Shown here: one piece after another, positions 16,505-25,806 of the stretch | Layout: the number at the start of each line of letters is the position of its first letter | Numbering within the stretch: position 1 is the stretch's first letter | NCBI RefSeq assembly: GCF_947331435.1 | Contig: NZ_CAMZOF010000008.1 | Coordinates: 425,439-489,438, forward strand | DNA length: 64,000 bases | Direction of reading: 5' to 3' | Source of the DNA: Pelagibius sp. Alg239-R121 | Lineage (GTDB): Bacteria > Pseudomonadota > Alphaproteobacteria > Kiloniellales > Kiloniellaceae | Translations under genes and position numbers: made by a program | Notes under the pieces: generated by a model | What the model was told of the DNA's origin: nothing | Databases searched by the model: none | What the model saw: only the letters and a program-made list of their open reading frames with translations

Positions 16505-17647
16505 ATGAGCGATATGACTCAAGGCAACGCCCCAGGGCAGCATTATCCTCCGGGACAGCACCCGGACATGCCTCCACCGCCGGGAACCGTCGGTTTTGTC
16601 GGGTGGTTGCGGAACAACTTGTTCTCCAGCATTCCGAACTCGATCCTGACGATATTGGCGATTTATCTGCTTTACGCAGCTATTCCGCCGATCCTGGGAT
16701 GGGCATTCTTCAATGCAGATTTTGAAGGCGCTTCGAGGACGGACTGTACGGCAGCAGGAGCCTGTTGGGCACTCATTGACGTTCGCGGCAAACAGTTCCT
16801 CTACGGTTTCTATCCCGATGAAGAGCTTTGGCGCGTCTATGTAGCGGGCTTCATTCTTCTTTTGGCAATCCTGCCGGTGTTGTTCGACAAGATTCCCTTC
16901 CGGAAACTGCTGTTCGCCAACACAATCCTGCTACCGGTCACCGGGTTCTTCCTTCTCAGCGGGACCAGCGGGTCTCCAGAGGCGATACTGCCGACCGTGG
17001 AAACGCCACAGTGGGGCGGCCTGCTGCTCACGATGGTAATCGGCGTAACCGGCATCGTAGCGTCTCTGCCCATTGGTATTGCACTGGCACTCGGCAGGCG
17101 GTCGAACATGCCGGTCGTACGAACCATGTGCGTCACCTTTATCGAATTCGTGCGTGGCGTGCCGCTGATCACGATTCTCTTTATGTCGTCGGTGATGGTG
17201 CCGCTGTTCCTTCCGGAAGGCGTGAACTTCGACAAGCTTTTACGGTGCCTGATCGGCGTGTCTCTGTTTTCCGCAGCCTATATGGCTGAGGTCATCAGAG
17301 GCGGGCTGCAGGCCATCCCGAAGGGCCAGTACGAAGCCGCGGCCGCGATGGGTTTGAGTTTCTGGAAGATGATGTACTTCATCATTCTGCCCCAGGCTCT
17401 GCGCATCGTTATTCCGGGGATCGTGAATACCTTCATCGGTCTGTTCAAGGATACCTCACTGGTTCTGATCATCGGCTTGTTCGATCTGCTTGGGATCGCC
17501 AAGACCGTTGTGACCGACGCCAACTGGATCGGACTCATCCACGAGTCCTATGCCTTCGTGGCGGTTATCTATTGGATATTCTGTTTCGGCATGTCCCGGT
17601 ACAGCATTTGGCTTGAAGCCAAGCTGCATACCGGTCACAAGCGATAG
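16505..17647 (+). CDS. aapM: General L-amino acid ABC transporter permease AapM
   Basis: This second permease subunit, 380 residues, has a Pro-rich cytoplasmic start (about 1-33), one membrane span, a periplasmic segment with two Cys (TDCTAAGACW), and the conserved permease core. FIEFVRGVPLITILF sits near 215-229 and the EAA loop EAAAAMGLSFWKMMYFIILP near 277-296. It forms the heterodimeric channel with AapQ, energised by AapP, whose gene starts 9 bases later with a TAGGAGAA ribosome site. Confidence 0.95.
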   Translation: MSDMTQGNAPGQHYPPGQHPDMPPPPGTVGFVGWLRNNLFSSIPNSILTILAIYLLYAAIPPILGWAFFNADFEGASRTDCTAAGACWALIDVRGKQFLYGFYPDEELWRVYVAGFILLLAILPVLFDKIPFRKLLFANTILLPVTGFFLLSGTSGSPEAILPTVETPQWGGLLLTMVIGVTGIVASLPIGIALALGRRSNMPVVRTMCVTFIEFVRGVPLITILFMSSVMVPLFLPEGVNFDKLLRCLIGVSLFSAAYMAEVIRGGLQAIPKGQYEAAAAMGLSFWKMMYFIILPQALRIVIPGIVNTFIGLFKDTSLVLIIGLFDLLGIAKTVVTDANWIGLIHESYAFVAVIYWIFCFGMSRYSIWLEAKLHTGHKR

Positions 17648-17656
17648 GAGAAGTTT

Positions 17657-18436
17657 ATGTCTGAAGCTGCTCAGACGGCGTCGGTGCCCGAGATTTCCGA
17701 CGAAGTTGCCATCCAAATCATCGGGATGCACAAGTGGTACGGTCAGTTCCACGTCCTGAAAGACATCAATCTGACTGTTCGTCGCGGCGAACGCATTGTT
17801 GTCTGCGGTCCTTCCGGATCGGGCAAATCGACCATGATCCGTTGTATCAACCGGCTGGAGGAACACCAGCAGGGACAGATCATCGTCGACGACATCGAGT
17901 TGACCGGGAATCTCAAAAATATTGATGCGATCCGGCGGGAAGTGGGCATGTGCTTTCAGCACTTCAATCTTTTCCCACATCTCACCGTTCTTGAGAACTG
18001 TACTCTGGCTCCCATCTGGGTCCGTAAAGTTCCGAAAGCCGAGGCGGAAGAGACTGCCATGGAGTTTTTGGAGAAGGTGCGGATTCCCGAACAAGCCAAC
18101 AAGTACCCGGGTCAGCTGTCCGGTGGTCAGCAACAGCGCGTCGCCATTGCGCGTTCGCTCTGTATGAACCCGCGCATCATGCTGTTCGATGAGCCGACGT
18201 CGGCGCTCGACCCGGAGATGATCGCCGAAGTGCTTGAGGTGATGGTCAATCTGGCAGAGACCGGTATGACCATGATCTGCGTGACTCATGAAATGGGTTT
18301 CGCGCGCAAAGTGGCCAATCGAGTCATCTTTATGGATGGCGGTGAGATCATCGAACAGAACGAGCCGGAGGAATTCTTCAACAATCCGCAGTCCGAGCGG
18401 ACACAAAAGTTCCTCAGCCAGATCCTGGCTCACTAA
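17657..18436 (+). CDS. aapP: General L-amino acid ABC transporter ATP-binding protein
   Basis: This 259-residue ATPase of the polar amino-acid class has Walker [13 protein letters not shown] near 52-63, the Q-loop [11 protein letters not shown], signature [15 protein letters not shown] near 154-168, Walker [15 protein letters not shown] and the H-loop VTHEMGFA. It ends the aapJQMP operon and is followed at 18447 by a strong intrinsic terminator. The family is often subject to nitrogen control, but I do not see a clear NtrC site. Confidence 0.96.
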   Translation: MSEAAQTASVPEISDEVAIQIIGMHKWYGQFHVLKDINLTVRRGERIVVCGPSGSGKSTMIRCINRLEEHQQGQIIVDDIELTGNLKNIDAIRREVGMCFQHFNLFPHLTVLENCTLAPIWVRKVPKAEAEETAMEFLEKVRIPEQANKYPGQLSGGQQQRVAIARSLCMNPRIMLFDEPTSALDPEMIAEVLEVMVNLAETGMTMICVTHEMGFARKVANRVIFMDGGEIIEQNEPEEFFNNPQSERTQKFLSQILAH

Positions 18437-18446
18437 GAGACCACAA

Positions 18447-18483
18447 AAAGGGCGCAATCATTTGGTTGCGCCCTTTCTCTTTG
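18447..18483 (+). terminator. Rho-independent terminator of aapJQMP
   Basis: An 11-base perfect stem pairs AAAGGGCGCAA at 18447-18457 with TTGCGCCCTTT at 18466-18476, around an 8-base loop, and leads into a T-rich tail (TTTCTCTTT). It is one of the clearest terminators in the window and separates aapP from the second binding-protein gene. Confidence 0.9.
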
Positions 18484-18558
18484 CGCCTTCATGAAATGCG
18501 ACGGGCCGCGGAAAACTGCGTGCTGTTCCCCGGTTCCGCTAATCGGCTTGTCTGTGTT

Positions 18559-19581
18559 ATGCCCAATGCTACTGGTCTTTTTCTGAACGTCTTCCTGGCG
18601 CTCATTTTCTCATTGTCGCCGCTTGCGCGCGCTGGCGAAGCATTTGACGCAATCCGCGACAGCGGCACCATCAGATGCGGGGTTCATTCAGATCGGCCTG
18701 GCTTGGCTGTTAAAAACGACCAAGCCGAATGGCAGGGGTTTGAAATAGATCTGTGCCGGAGCTGGTCAGCAGCTCTCTTTGGGAACGGCGATCAGGTCTC
18801 TTTCATTGAAATTGAGGGCGAAGAAGGGCTTTCGGCCCTGACCGACGGAACGATCGATGTCCTTGCTCTGAATGAGGATGCCCTTTTTGGCCGGCGCGAT
18901 GTCAGTTTTGCGGGAAACGCCTTTGTAGACAGTCTCGCTCTGATGGTACGGCGGGCGGATGCGTTCTCCAATGCTCTGGAGCTTGACGGCAGGAACGTCT
19001 GCTTCAGCGGCGATGAAGAGGCGAAGGGCCGTATCGACGCCTTCGCGTCGGAAAACCGCATGAATACCACGACAAGTGATGCCGGTTCCATGCCGGAAGC
19101 GATGGATCGTTTGAAGGAGGGCGACTGCGATGCATTACTTGCCGGACGCCTTGCTCTAGCCAGCCTGCGTAGTAGCGAGCCGGATGGCGCGGAGCGGTAT
19201 GAAATCCTTCCGGAGCTTCTTTCCAAACGCCTGCTCGGTCCGGTGACACTGAGCAACGACCGTGCGTGGCTGAATGTGGTTCGCTGGGGCGTGTTCGCAA
19301 TGATCGTTGCCGAAGAAAAACAGGTTTCCAGCAATAACCTCGCTTCAATCGCGTCTTCGGCAAAAGATCCGGCCGTAAAGCGACTCCTCGGGTTCGAAGG
19401 CAATTTCGGTGAGCAACTGGGATTGCAACCTCTTTGGGCCTACAAGATCATCGAGACGGTAGGGAATTATGACGAGCTTTACGAACGCCATTTTGGCGCC
19501 GGTCTGCCGACCGCGCTGGAGAGGGGCCCCAACGCACTCTGGATTGACGGTGGCCTGATGCGCGCGCCGCCGTTCCAGTAA
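18559..19581 (+). CDS. Diverged AapJ-type amino acid binding protein (paralogue)
   Basis: This 340-residue secreted family-3 binding protein has a signal peptide (LFLNVFLALIFSLSPLARA) if translation starts at ATG 18559. ATG at 18496 is possible but would overlap hairpin-derived sequence. It aligns along its length with AapJ, including SGTIRCGVHSD, FEIDLCRSWSAALFG and the C-terminal ALERGPNALWIDGG. The pocket segments differ: AapJ's ARNTTWTFSRD reads ALNEDALFGRRD here, and CIQTGTTTE reads CFSGDEEAKG. It has no permease of its own and lies behind the aap terminator. It may feed AapQMP with a different ligand or act as a sensor. Confidence 0.85.
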   Translation: MPNATGLFLNVFLALIFSLSPLARAGEAFDAIRDSGTIRCGVHSDRPGLAVKNDQAEWQGFEIDLCRSWSAALFGNGDQVSFIEIEGEEGLSALTDGTIDVLALNEDALFGRRDVSFAGNAFVDSLALMVRRADAFSNALELDGRNVCFSGDEEAKGRIDAFASENRMNTTTSDAGSMPEAMDRLKEGDCDALLAGRLALASLRSSEPDGAERYEILPELLSKRLLGPVTLSNDRAWLNVVRWGVFAMIVAEEKQVSSNNLASIASSAKDPAVKRLLGFEGNFGEQLGLQPLWAYKIIETVGNYDELYERHFGAGLPTALERGPNALWIDGGLMRAPPFQ

Positions 19582-19645
19582 CGGCAGTGCTCCGAATCTG
19601 CATAAACTCTAAAGATCACGTGTGGCCGATTAACACCGGGCAGGC

Positions 19646-20365
19646 TCACTCCCGTCCACGTTGTTCCTGACCGGGCCGATCCGTGCGTCCGCTGGTCGCC
19701 GCCATCCACTCATCGACCAGATGACGGCCGCTGTTTGCAAAGCTCTCCTCCAGAAAAGCGAGCCTTCTGATGCGATCGACTCGGAAGTGCCGAAAATCCT
19801 GACGTAGCTCACACCAGGCGCAAACCAGTTCGACTTCAACGTAATAGGCGACTGCAATTGGCCAGATCGTACGTGTGGTAAGCCGGCCTTCGACATCCTG
19901 GTAGTCGATATTGAGCTTTTTGCTGTCTCTGATGGTCTTGCGTATCTCCGCGAGATCGATCAGAGGCGATGGCTCGGCCCCGTAGTCGCAGACATAAAAG
20001 GGCCGTGTGGCAATAGGGGCTTTGCGATCACTCGGTAAAACTGCTTCGACTTTTGCGATGATGGAATCCGCAGCGCTATGAAGCCCCCGGTCACTTGTAC
20101 GCCGCAGCATGCTCATGCCCACTAATAGAGCTTCGGTCTCATCGGAGGTAAACATAAGCGGAGGCAGATCGAATCCGGCCCGCAGGATGTAGCCGACCCC
20201 GGCCTCACCCTCTATCGGAACCCTACTGGCCTGCAGGGTGACGATGTCGCGATAAATGGTTCGGGAAGTGACTTCCAGGCGCGCGGCAATCTGATCGGCC
20301 GTGACCGGCTTGTCCGCAGAGCGCAGGATCTGAATGATGTCAAATAAGCGGTCGGCACGCCGCAT
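19646..20365 (-). CDS. YafY-like HTH/WYL-domain transcriptional regulator
   Basis: This 239-residue regulator has an N-terminal HTH (DRLFDIIQILRSADKPVTADQIA ..., about 5-60) with the VTSRTIYRDIVTLQ recognition region. A C-terminal WYL ligand-sensing domain contains the LNIDYQDVEG and RTIWPIAVAYYV segments near 135-175. It is divergent from the cysteine-hydrolase gene across about 95 bases and probably regulates it and itself. The ligand is unknown. Confidence 0.9.
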   Translation of the reverse strand: MRRADRLFDIIQILRSADKPVTADQIAARLEVTSRTIYRDIVTLQASRVPIEGEAGVGYILRAGFDLPPLMFTSDETEALLVGMSMLRRTSDRGLHSAADSIIAKVEAVLPSDRKAPIATRPFYVCDYGAEPSPLIDLAEIRKTIRDSKKLNIDYQDVEGRLTTRTIWPIAVAYYVEVELVCAWCELRQDFRHFRVDRIRRLAFLEESFANSGRHLVDEWMAATSGRTDRPGQEQRGRE

Positions 20366-20459
20366 TCGTCAACTCCTCCCACGACAGCTGCCAGACAAAT
20401 GTTTAATCTGCCGGCGCAGGGAACTCAGAACGTTTTTCGAGAAGGACCGGTTCATCATC

Positions 20460-20999
20460 ATGTCGAACGCCTTAATCATCATCGATATGCAGCAAGGGTC
20501 TTTTACTTCGGAGACACCGCGATACGATTCTGACGGTGTCGTTCTCAGGATCAATGCACTCGCCGCCAGGGTCCGGGCCGGGAAGGGTATCGTTATCTTC
20601 GTGCAGCACGATGGACCGGAGGGAGACCCCCATCATCCGGATGCCTCTGGTTGGCATTTGCTTCCTGAATTGGAGGTACGGCCAAACGACCGCTTCGTCA
20701 GAAAGGGGTCTTGCGATTCCTTCCTGACGACTAATCTGCAGGGCAGCCTCAGTTCCAGCTCCATCGAACACCTCATAGTCACCGGTTGCGCCACCGAGTT
20801 CTGCGTCGATACAACGATCCGAAGCGCACTGGCGCGCGGTTACCGGACCACCGTGCCGGCAGACGCGCATACGACCGCGGACCGGGCGCATCTATCCGCA
20901 AAAGAGATCATCACGCACCACAACGCGACTTGGGCCGACTTCATTTCACCAGCCGGCCCGGCAGAAGTTCGTCCAAGTTCCGATATCCATGTTACCTGA
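20460..20999 (+). CDS. Isochorismatase-family cysteine hydrolase
   Basis: This 179-residue hydrolase has the isochorismatase/nicotinamidase fold. The catalytic set is visible: Asp in IIIDMQQGSF near residue 8, Lys in VRKGSCDSF near 79, and Cys in VTGCATEFCVDTTIRSA near 108-116, with the preceding cis-peptide region. I chose ATG at 20460 because upstream in-frame codons lie in the promoter region. GAAGGA is 13 bases upstream, so initiation may be weak. Substrate cannot be assigned. A divergent WYL regulator lies upstream. Confidence 0.88.
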   Translation: MSNALIIIDMQQGSFTSETPRYDSDGVVLRINALAARVRAGKGIVIFVQHDGPEGDPHHPDASGWHLLPELEVRPNDRFVRKGSCDSFLTTNLQGSLSSSSIEHLIVTGCATEFCVDTTIRSALARGYRTTVPADAHTTADRAHLSAKEIITHHNATWADFISPAGPAEVRPSSDIHVT

Positions 21000-21006
21000 A
21001 TAGCAT

Positions 21007-21042
21007 AAGCCTCCTGACAGCATTATGTCAGGAGGCTTTCTC
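21007..21042. terminator. Strong hairpin terminator between convergent genes
   Basis: A 13-base stem pairs AAGCCTCCTGACA at 21007-21019 with TGTCAGGAGGCTT at 21026-21038, around a 6-base loop, and is followed by TTCTCC. It lies 7 bases after the hydrolase gene and just before the 3' end of the oppositely oriented GNAT gene, so it may serve both. Confidence 0.85.
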
Positions 21043-21064
21043 CAGCCCATGGCGCACGCCATGT

Positions 21065-22069
21065 TCAGGCGGGAAACCGGCCTGTCAGACGAGGGTCGTC
21101 GATGAGGGTCTTTTCCTGCTTATAAGGCTTGAAACCACAACGCTGATAAACCGGTAAGGCTCTGGGATGATCCAGGGTATTGGTATGTAGATGCAGCCGG
21201 TCGGGACTGTAACTCCAGGCGATATCGATTGCAGAAGTCAGGAGGTATGATCCCAGGCCCTGTCCGATAAAGTCCGGCATCAGACCGAAGTAAGCCAATT
21301 CGATATCATTGCCCAATCGGCGGTCGAGCTCAGCATAGCCGGCCGGTGCTCCATCAACGTAGAGAACATAAATCTCGACCTTGGAGTCGTGAATGATCTC
21401 CGACAGAGTTTCGTCGTCCATGCTCCGGCGCTCCCACCAGAGACAGGGCTCGCCGATGGTATCATAGAGAAATCGATAGAAGGCGAGTGGCGGCCGTTCG
21501 CACCTCAGCAGGGCGACTTTGCGTTCTCCGGTCACTGAGGGAACTGGCTGGACCGGGCGTTCATTCATTTCGAGATAGGTAATGACGTTTTCGAGCTTGC
21601 CCTCAGCGGTCGTTGCCTCGTTGCCAGGTGGCTTCATGCCGTCCACCAGCCAACGCTGCATGATGTGGCAGGTATTGCGATGGTATCCGATCCGCCGATA
21701 GAATTTTTTGACGCCCAAATTCGTCTCGCGGATCAACAGTTCGACCTTGGGAACCTTGCGTTCGCGCAGCCATTCCTCGGCAGCGGAGGCCATGCAGGAT
21801 GCAAATCCGCGACCTCGATGTTCCGGGAGACAGGCGAGGTAGTTCATTCGCCCGCGATGACCGTCATAGCCAACGCAAACAGTTGCCACGATTTGATCAT
21901 CGAGCACACCGACGATGATCTCGGAGGAGGGGTTTTCCAGCCAGCGCGCGATATCTTGATCCGGATCGTTGTACCAGACCAGAAGACCGCATTGCTTCCA
22001 GACCGCAACGACGTCATCTCGGTCGGCGGCAGCATAGGGGCGGAGCTTGAGATTAGATTCGCCGGTCAA
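21065..22069 (-). CDS. Tandem GNAT acetyltransferase (two domains)
   Basis: This 334-residue protein carries two GNAT acetyl-CoA folds. The first is at about 8-135, with acetyl-CoA motif LPEHRGRGFASCMA and a closing VKKFYRRIGYH. The second is at about 185-330, with PDFIGQGLGSYLL and ALPVYQRCGFKP. The first resembles YpeA-type acetyltransferases (start KLRPYAAADRDDVVAVW). The second resembles GNATs of fused two-domain proteins. Both pyrophosphate-binding loops look intact. The substrate is unknown. It is transcribed with the sulfurtransferase gene upstream. Confidence 0.88.
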   Translation of the reverse strand: MTGESNLKLRPYAAADRDDVVAVWKQCGLLVWYNDPDQDIARWLENPSSEIIVGVLDDQIVATVCVGYDGHRGRMNYLACLPEHRGRGFASCMASAAEEWLRERKVPKVELLIRETNLGVKKFYRRIGYHRNTCHIMQRWLVDGMKPPGNEATTAEGKLENVITYLEMNERPVQPVPSVTGERKVALLRCERPPLAFYRFLYDTIGEPCLWWERRSMDDETLSEIIHDSKVEIYVLYVDGAPAGYAELDRRLGNDIELAYFGLMPDFIGQGLGSYLLTSAIDIAWSYSPDRLHLHTNTLDHPRALPVYQRCGFKPYKQEKTLIDDPRLTGRFPA

Positions 22070-22105
22070 GATAAGGTTCCGCTGACTTAATTCTAGACGG
22101 TCTTA

Positions 22106-22957
22106 TTAAGCGTCGACGGGGGTCTCACCTGCAAGACCCCACTCGGACCAGGAACCGTCGTACACGGAATAATCGCGATGGCCGGTCATCTCCAACGCCA
22201 GCGCCAAGACTGCGGCAGTTATGCCCGAGCCACAGGTCGTTATGACCGGCCGCTTTGGATCGACCCCTGACTCCGCAAGCAGAGAAGCAATCTGCTCAAC
22301 GGGCTTAAAGGTTTGCGTCGACGACTCGATTAAATCCGTGAACGGCAGATTGAGGCTCTCTGGGATGTGGCCCGACCGCAGACCCGGACGCGGTTCTGCC
22401 GCAGTTCCGGCAAATCGTTCCCGGGAGCGGGCATCCAGCACCTGCTCACGCTTGCTCGAAAGATTGCTCATCAATTGGTCTTTTTCGCGCACCAAGAAAG
22501 TATTGAATCGCGGTGTGAAATGGCGTTCGGCAGGTGTCGGCGGAAAGTCGGACAGAGGGCGGCCCTCGTGGCGCCATTTCGGCAGCCCGCCATCAAGCAC
22601 GGCAACGTCGTCATGCCCAAATATTTTGAAGGTCCACCAGACCCGAGGGGCCGACATAATGCCGCGCTGATCGTAGACGACGATTCTATTGCCGTCGCCT
22701 AGGCCAAGACGCCGCACGCGGGAAGCAAACTTCTCGGGTGGCGGCAACATGTGTGGAAGACTGTTCGATGTATCCGCGATCTCGTCAATATCGAAGAATA
22801 CGGCACCCGGAATGTGTTGGTCATCATACTCAGCACGCGGGTTCAGTCCCTCATGCGGTAGATAGTAACTGGCGTCGACGACCCGGACATCGGGCGCTTC
22901 GATGTGTTCCGCCAGCCATTCAGTGCTGACCAGGGAAGAAATGTTTGCGTCGGGCAT
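22106..22957 (-). CDS. sseA: 3-mercaptopyruvate sulfurtransferase
   Basis: This 283-residue tandem-rhodanese enzyme transfers sulfur from 3-mercaptopyruvate to an acceptor. The N-terminal inactive rhodanese domain (about 10-135) contains VRVVDASYYLP, and GAVFFDIDEIAD. The C-terminal domain carries the catalytic loop TTCGSGITAA near 238-247, and CGSGVTA-type loops distinguish this group from thiosulfate sulfurtransferases. VLDARSRERFAG and HIPESLNLPF are also typical. Neighbouring genes on the same strand include cysteine synthase and AlaX, a cysteine-related theme. Confidence 0.93.
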   Translation of the reverse strand: MPDANISSLVSTEWLAEHIEAPDVRVVDASYYLPHEGLNPRAEYDDQHIPGAVFFDIDEIADTSNSLPHMLPPPEKFASRVRRLGLGDGNRIVVYDQRGIMSAPRVWWTFKIFGHDDVAVLDGGLPKWRHEGRPLSDFPPTPAERHFTPRFNTFLVREKDQLMSNLSSKREQVLDARSRERFAGTAAEPRPGLRSGHIPESLNLPFTDLIESSTQTFKPVEQIASLLAESGVDPKRPVITTCGSGITAAVLALALEMTGHRDYSVYDGSWSEWGLAGETPVDA

Positions 22958-23029
22958 GAAGACTGCCTTTTTACCGGAATCAGAAATTGCCGAAGCCGCG
23001 CGCCTCAGTCATGGCAAACCATGACACCT

Positions 23030-23749
23030 TCAGCCGTCGAAGTGAATATTGATCCGACGGTTCTGGCGTCCTTTATTCTCGATTTTTCCGATACGCACAC
23101 GACCTATTTCGCCGGTCTCTCGAATGTGCGTGCCGCCACAAGGCTGAAGATCGACGCCGGCGATGTCCAACAGACGCACCTTTCCCGAACCACTGGGTGG
23201 CTTGACCGACATGGTCCGCACCAGATCGGGGCTGGCGGCCAGCTCTTCATCGGTGATCCAGCGTTCTGCAACGGAGTGATTTTCCGTGATCAGCCGGTTG
23301 AGCTCCGACGCAAGTGCCTCTTTATCGAGTTGCGTGTCAGGCAGATTGAAATCCAGCCGGCTCTTTTCCTCGCCGATCTGACCGCCGGTCACATCACCTG
23401 TAACTACGGCGCAGAGGAGGTGAAGACAGGAGTGCATCCGCATCAGGCGATATCGGCGGTCCCAGTCGACCTCAGCCGTGACTTTGCTTCCAATCTCAGG
23501 GGATACAGCATCAGGCTCCAGGATATGGACAACGTCTTCGTGGTTTTCGCCTTTGCGGGCATCGACGACGCGGATCTCTTCTCCCGACGCTGTTTTCAGG
23601 CGTCCGCTATCGCCCGGTTGGCCACCGCCCATCGGATAAAACACTGTGCGATCCAGCCGCACGCCCTCTTCGCCGACGGATACGACGGTGGCTTCACAGT
23701 CTTTCAGGTAAGCGTCTTCGCGAAAGAGAAGTTCCATCGTCGTCCCCAA
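23030..23749 (-). CDS. Alanyl-tRNA editing protein AlaX
   Basis: This 239-residue stand-alone homologue of the AlaRS editing domain hydrolyses Ser-tRNA(Ala) or Gly-tRNA(Ala). The first zinc-binding motif is RMHSCLHLL near 103-111 (HxxxH), and the second is CGGTHIRETGEIG near 209-221 (CxxxH). The N-terminal barrel (VVSVGEEGVRLDRTVFYPMGGG) is also typical. Its length fits the AlaX-M type. It is followed by the sulfurtransferase gene and preceded by cysK. Confidence 0.92.
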   Translation of the reverse strand: MGTTMELLFREDAYLKDCEATVVSVGEEGVRLDRTVFYPMGGGQPGDSGRLKTASGEEIRVVDARKGENHEDVVHILEPDAVSPEIGSKVTAEVDWDRRYRLMRMHSCLHLLCAVVTGDVTGGQIGEEKSRLDFNLPDTQLDKEALASELNRLITENHSVAERWITDEELAASPDLVRTMSVKPPSGSGKVRLLDIAGVDLQPCGGTHIRETGEIGRVRIGKIENKGRQNRRINIHFDG

Positions 23750-23817
23750 GGTGTCGTTTCAACAGTTTTAGAAAAGCGGTCGTTACTGGCTCGAGCGTGA
23801 ACAGGTTTCTAAGGTGC

Positions 23818-24825
23818 CTAAATAGCCTCAAGCCAAGCCGGAACCGGCAAGTCTTTTTCCCGCAGGAAAGCGGGGTTGAACATCTTGCTCTGATAGCGGG
23901 TTCCGTAATCGCAAAGCACGGTGGTAATAACGTGACCGGGGCCCATCTGCTTGGCCAGGCGGATAGCACCGGCGACATTGATGCCACTCGACCCTCCCAG
24001 ACAGAAGCCTTCGTTTTCGAAGAGATCGAAGACGATGGGCATGGCCTCCTGATCGCTGATTTGGAAGGCATCGTCGATCGGCGCACCCTCCAGGTTGGCC
24101 GTAATGCGGCCCTGGCCGATGCCCTCGGTAATCGAACTGCCTTCGGCCTTCAACTCGCCATGCTTGACGTGATTGTAGATGGCCGAGCCCATGGGGTCGG
24201 AGAGTGCAATGACGATGTCTTTGTTACGCTCCTTTAAAGCCATACCCGTGCCGGCCAGGGTGCCACCCGTTCCGACAGCACAGACGAAGCCATCGACTTT
24301 GCCGTCGGTCTGCTCCCAGATTTCAGGACCGGTGGTTTCTATATGCCCTTGGCGGTTCGCCGTATTATCGAATTGGTTGGCCCAGATAGCGCCATTGGGC
24401 TCGGACTCGGCCAATTCTTTTGCGAGGCGCCGCGAAAAATGGACATAATTGTCCGGGTTTTTGTATGGCACGGCGGGCACCTGGCGCAGATCTGCACCGC
24501 AGAGCTTCAGCATGCTCTTCTTTTCTTCGGATTGCGTCTCGGGGATGACGATCACCGTGCGGTAACCGCGGGCACGCGCAACCAACGCAAGACCGATGCC
24601 GGTATTGCCGGCCGTTCCCTCGACGATGACGCCTCCAGGGCGGATCTGGCCCTTGGCTTCGGCATCCTTGATGATGGCCCAGGCCGCACGATCCTTGACC
24701 GATCCACCCGGATTAAGGAATTCCGCCTTACCCAAAATCTCGCATCCGGTTTCCTCGGACGCTTTGTTCAATCGGATGAGCGGGGTGTTACCAATTGTGT
24801 CGATAAATCCGTTTCGGACGTTCAT
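23818..24825 (-). CDS. cysK: Cysteine synthase
   Basis: This PLP enzyme of 335 residues forms cysteine from O-acetylserine and sulfide. The PLP lysine lies in NPGGSVKDRAAW near 38-49. The phosphate-binding loop is EGTAGNTGIGLAL near 69-81, and the substrate loop region includes GTGGTLAGTGMAL near 186-198. The C-terminal extension is slightly longer than classic CysK, as in some O-acetylserine or cystathionine synthase-like proteins, so that assignment is the main alternative. The neighbouring sulfurtransferase supports a sulfur-assimilation role. Confidence 0.9.
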   Translation of the reverse strand: MNVRNGFIDTIGNTPLIRLNKASEETGCEILGKAEFLNPGGSVKDRAAWAIIKDAEAKGQIRPGGVIVEGTAGNTGIGLALVARARGYRTVIVIPETQSEEKKSMLKLCGADLRQVPAVPYKNPDNYVHFSRRLAKELAESEPNGAIWANQFDNTANRQGHIETTGPEIWEQTDGKVDGFVCAVGTGGTLAGTGMALKERNKDIVIALSDPMGSAIYNHVKHGELKAEGSSITEGIGQGRITANLEGAPIDDAFQISDQEAMPIVFDLFENEGFCLGGSSGINVAGAIRLAKQMGPGHVITTVLCDYGTRYQSKMFNPAFLREKDLPVPAWLEAI

Positions 24826-24939
24826 GGACTCTTCTTCGTGTTGGGCAGGTTGACGACAGGGGTCGGGATCGCGTTGTGGAGACTAACGGTTCGGCAACAC
24901 CGGTTTCAAGAACAAGCCAGTCACCGAAGCGTGAAGTCT

Positions 24940-25560
24940 TCACTGCCACTTAGCGCGCAATTCCTCACGATTCAAGACCAACCATTGCAGCGCGGCGAAG
25001 GTGAAAAGGTTGGTAATACGTCCCTGACGCAGCAATTCGTGCGCCTCTTGGTAGGGTAACACGAAGGCTCGGATATCCTCTCCCTCATGACTCAAACCGT
25101 GAATTCCGCCGATTGTCGCGCTCCGAACCCGGCCGCAAAAGAGCGAGAGTGTCTCCGAGGAGCCACCTGGGCTGACCAGAAATTTCCCAATTGATTCCAG
25201 CTCTTCTATTCTGCAGGCCGCTTCTTCCTCTGCTTCACGGCGCACAACATCTGGCGGGCTTTCGCCCTCATCAATGATGCCGGCTACAAACTCGTACTGC
25301 CAGGGATACAAGTCCGCCGCAAAGGCTCCCATCCGGAACTGTTCGATAAATACGATTGCGTCGACTTCGGGATCGTAGGGGACGACGGCGGCTGCATGCC
25401 CGCGCTCAAATATCTCGCGTGTGATCGGTTCGGACAGGCCGCCGGCAAAGAGGCTGTGACGCACGACATACTCGTCGAGCTGAAAGTAGCGCTTGAACAG
25501 CGTTGATTTTGTGAGGAGTTCGGTTTGCTGGGGTCCGTCCAGCGGATCGGATTGATTCAT
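24940..25560 (-). CDS. Nudix hydrolase, ADP-ribose pyrophosphatase type
   Basis: This 206-residue Nudix enzyme, from ATG at 25560 (MNQSDPLDGPQQTEL), probably hydrolyses ADP-ribose or a related nucleotide sugar. The Nudix box GIIDEGESPPDVVRREAEEEA lies near 101-121 with the metal-binding REAEEE. VRHSLFAGGLSEPITRE and VVPYDPEVDAIVFIEQFR are typical of the ADP-ribose pyrophosphatase (NudF/TrgB) group. An upstream in-frame ATG exists, but the extra residues look non-coding. No strong ribosome site decides the start. Confidence 0.88.
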   Translation of the reverse strand: MNQSDPLDGPQQTELLTKSTLFKRYFQLDEYVVRHSLFAGGLSEPITREIFERGHAAAVVPYDPEVDAIVFIEQFRMGAFAADLYPWQYEFVAGIIDEGESPPDVVRREAEEEAACRIEELESIGKFLVSPGGSSETLSLFCGRVRSATIGGIHGLSHEGEDIRAFVLPYQEAHELLRQGRITNLFTFAALQWLVLNREELRAKWQ

Positions 25561-25806
25561 GGGTGAATCTGTCTCGTTTGTGTGGATTTCGCCTCCCGTG
25601 ATCATCACCCGGAAACGCCAAAATGAAAAGTAGGGCAGGGGCATCATCCGGAATCGGCCCGGATTCCCATTCCGTCCGAAGAGTTTCTCCGGATCCCTGC
25701 TTACGATACTGGCAGGTGATCCGGGCTTGTGATCCGGGCATCGAGCGGCTATTCGAAGCAATGGCGTCGCTGTGGACAAGCAGGTGAAAGCAGGATAGAT
25801 CGAGCC

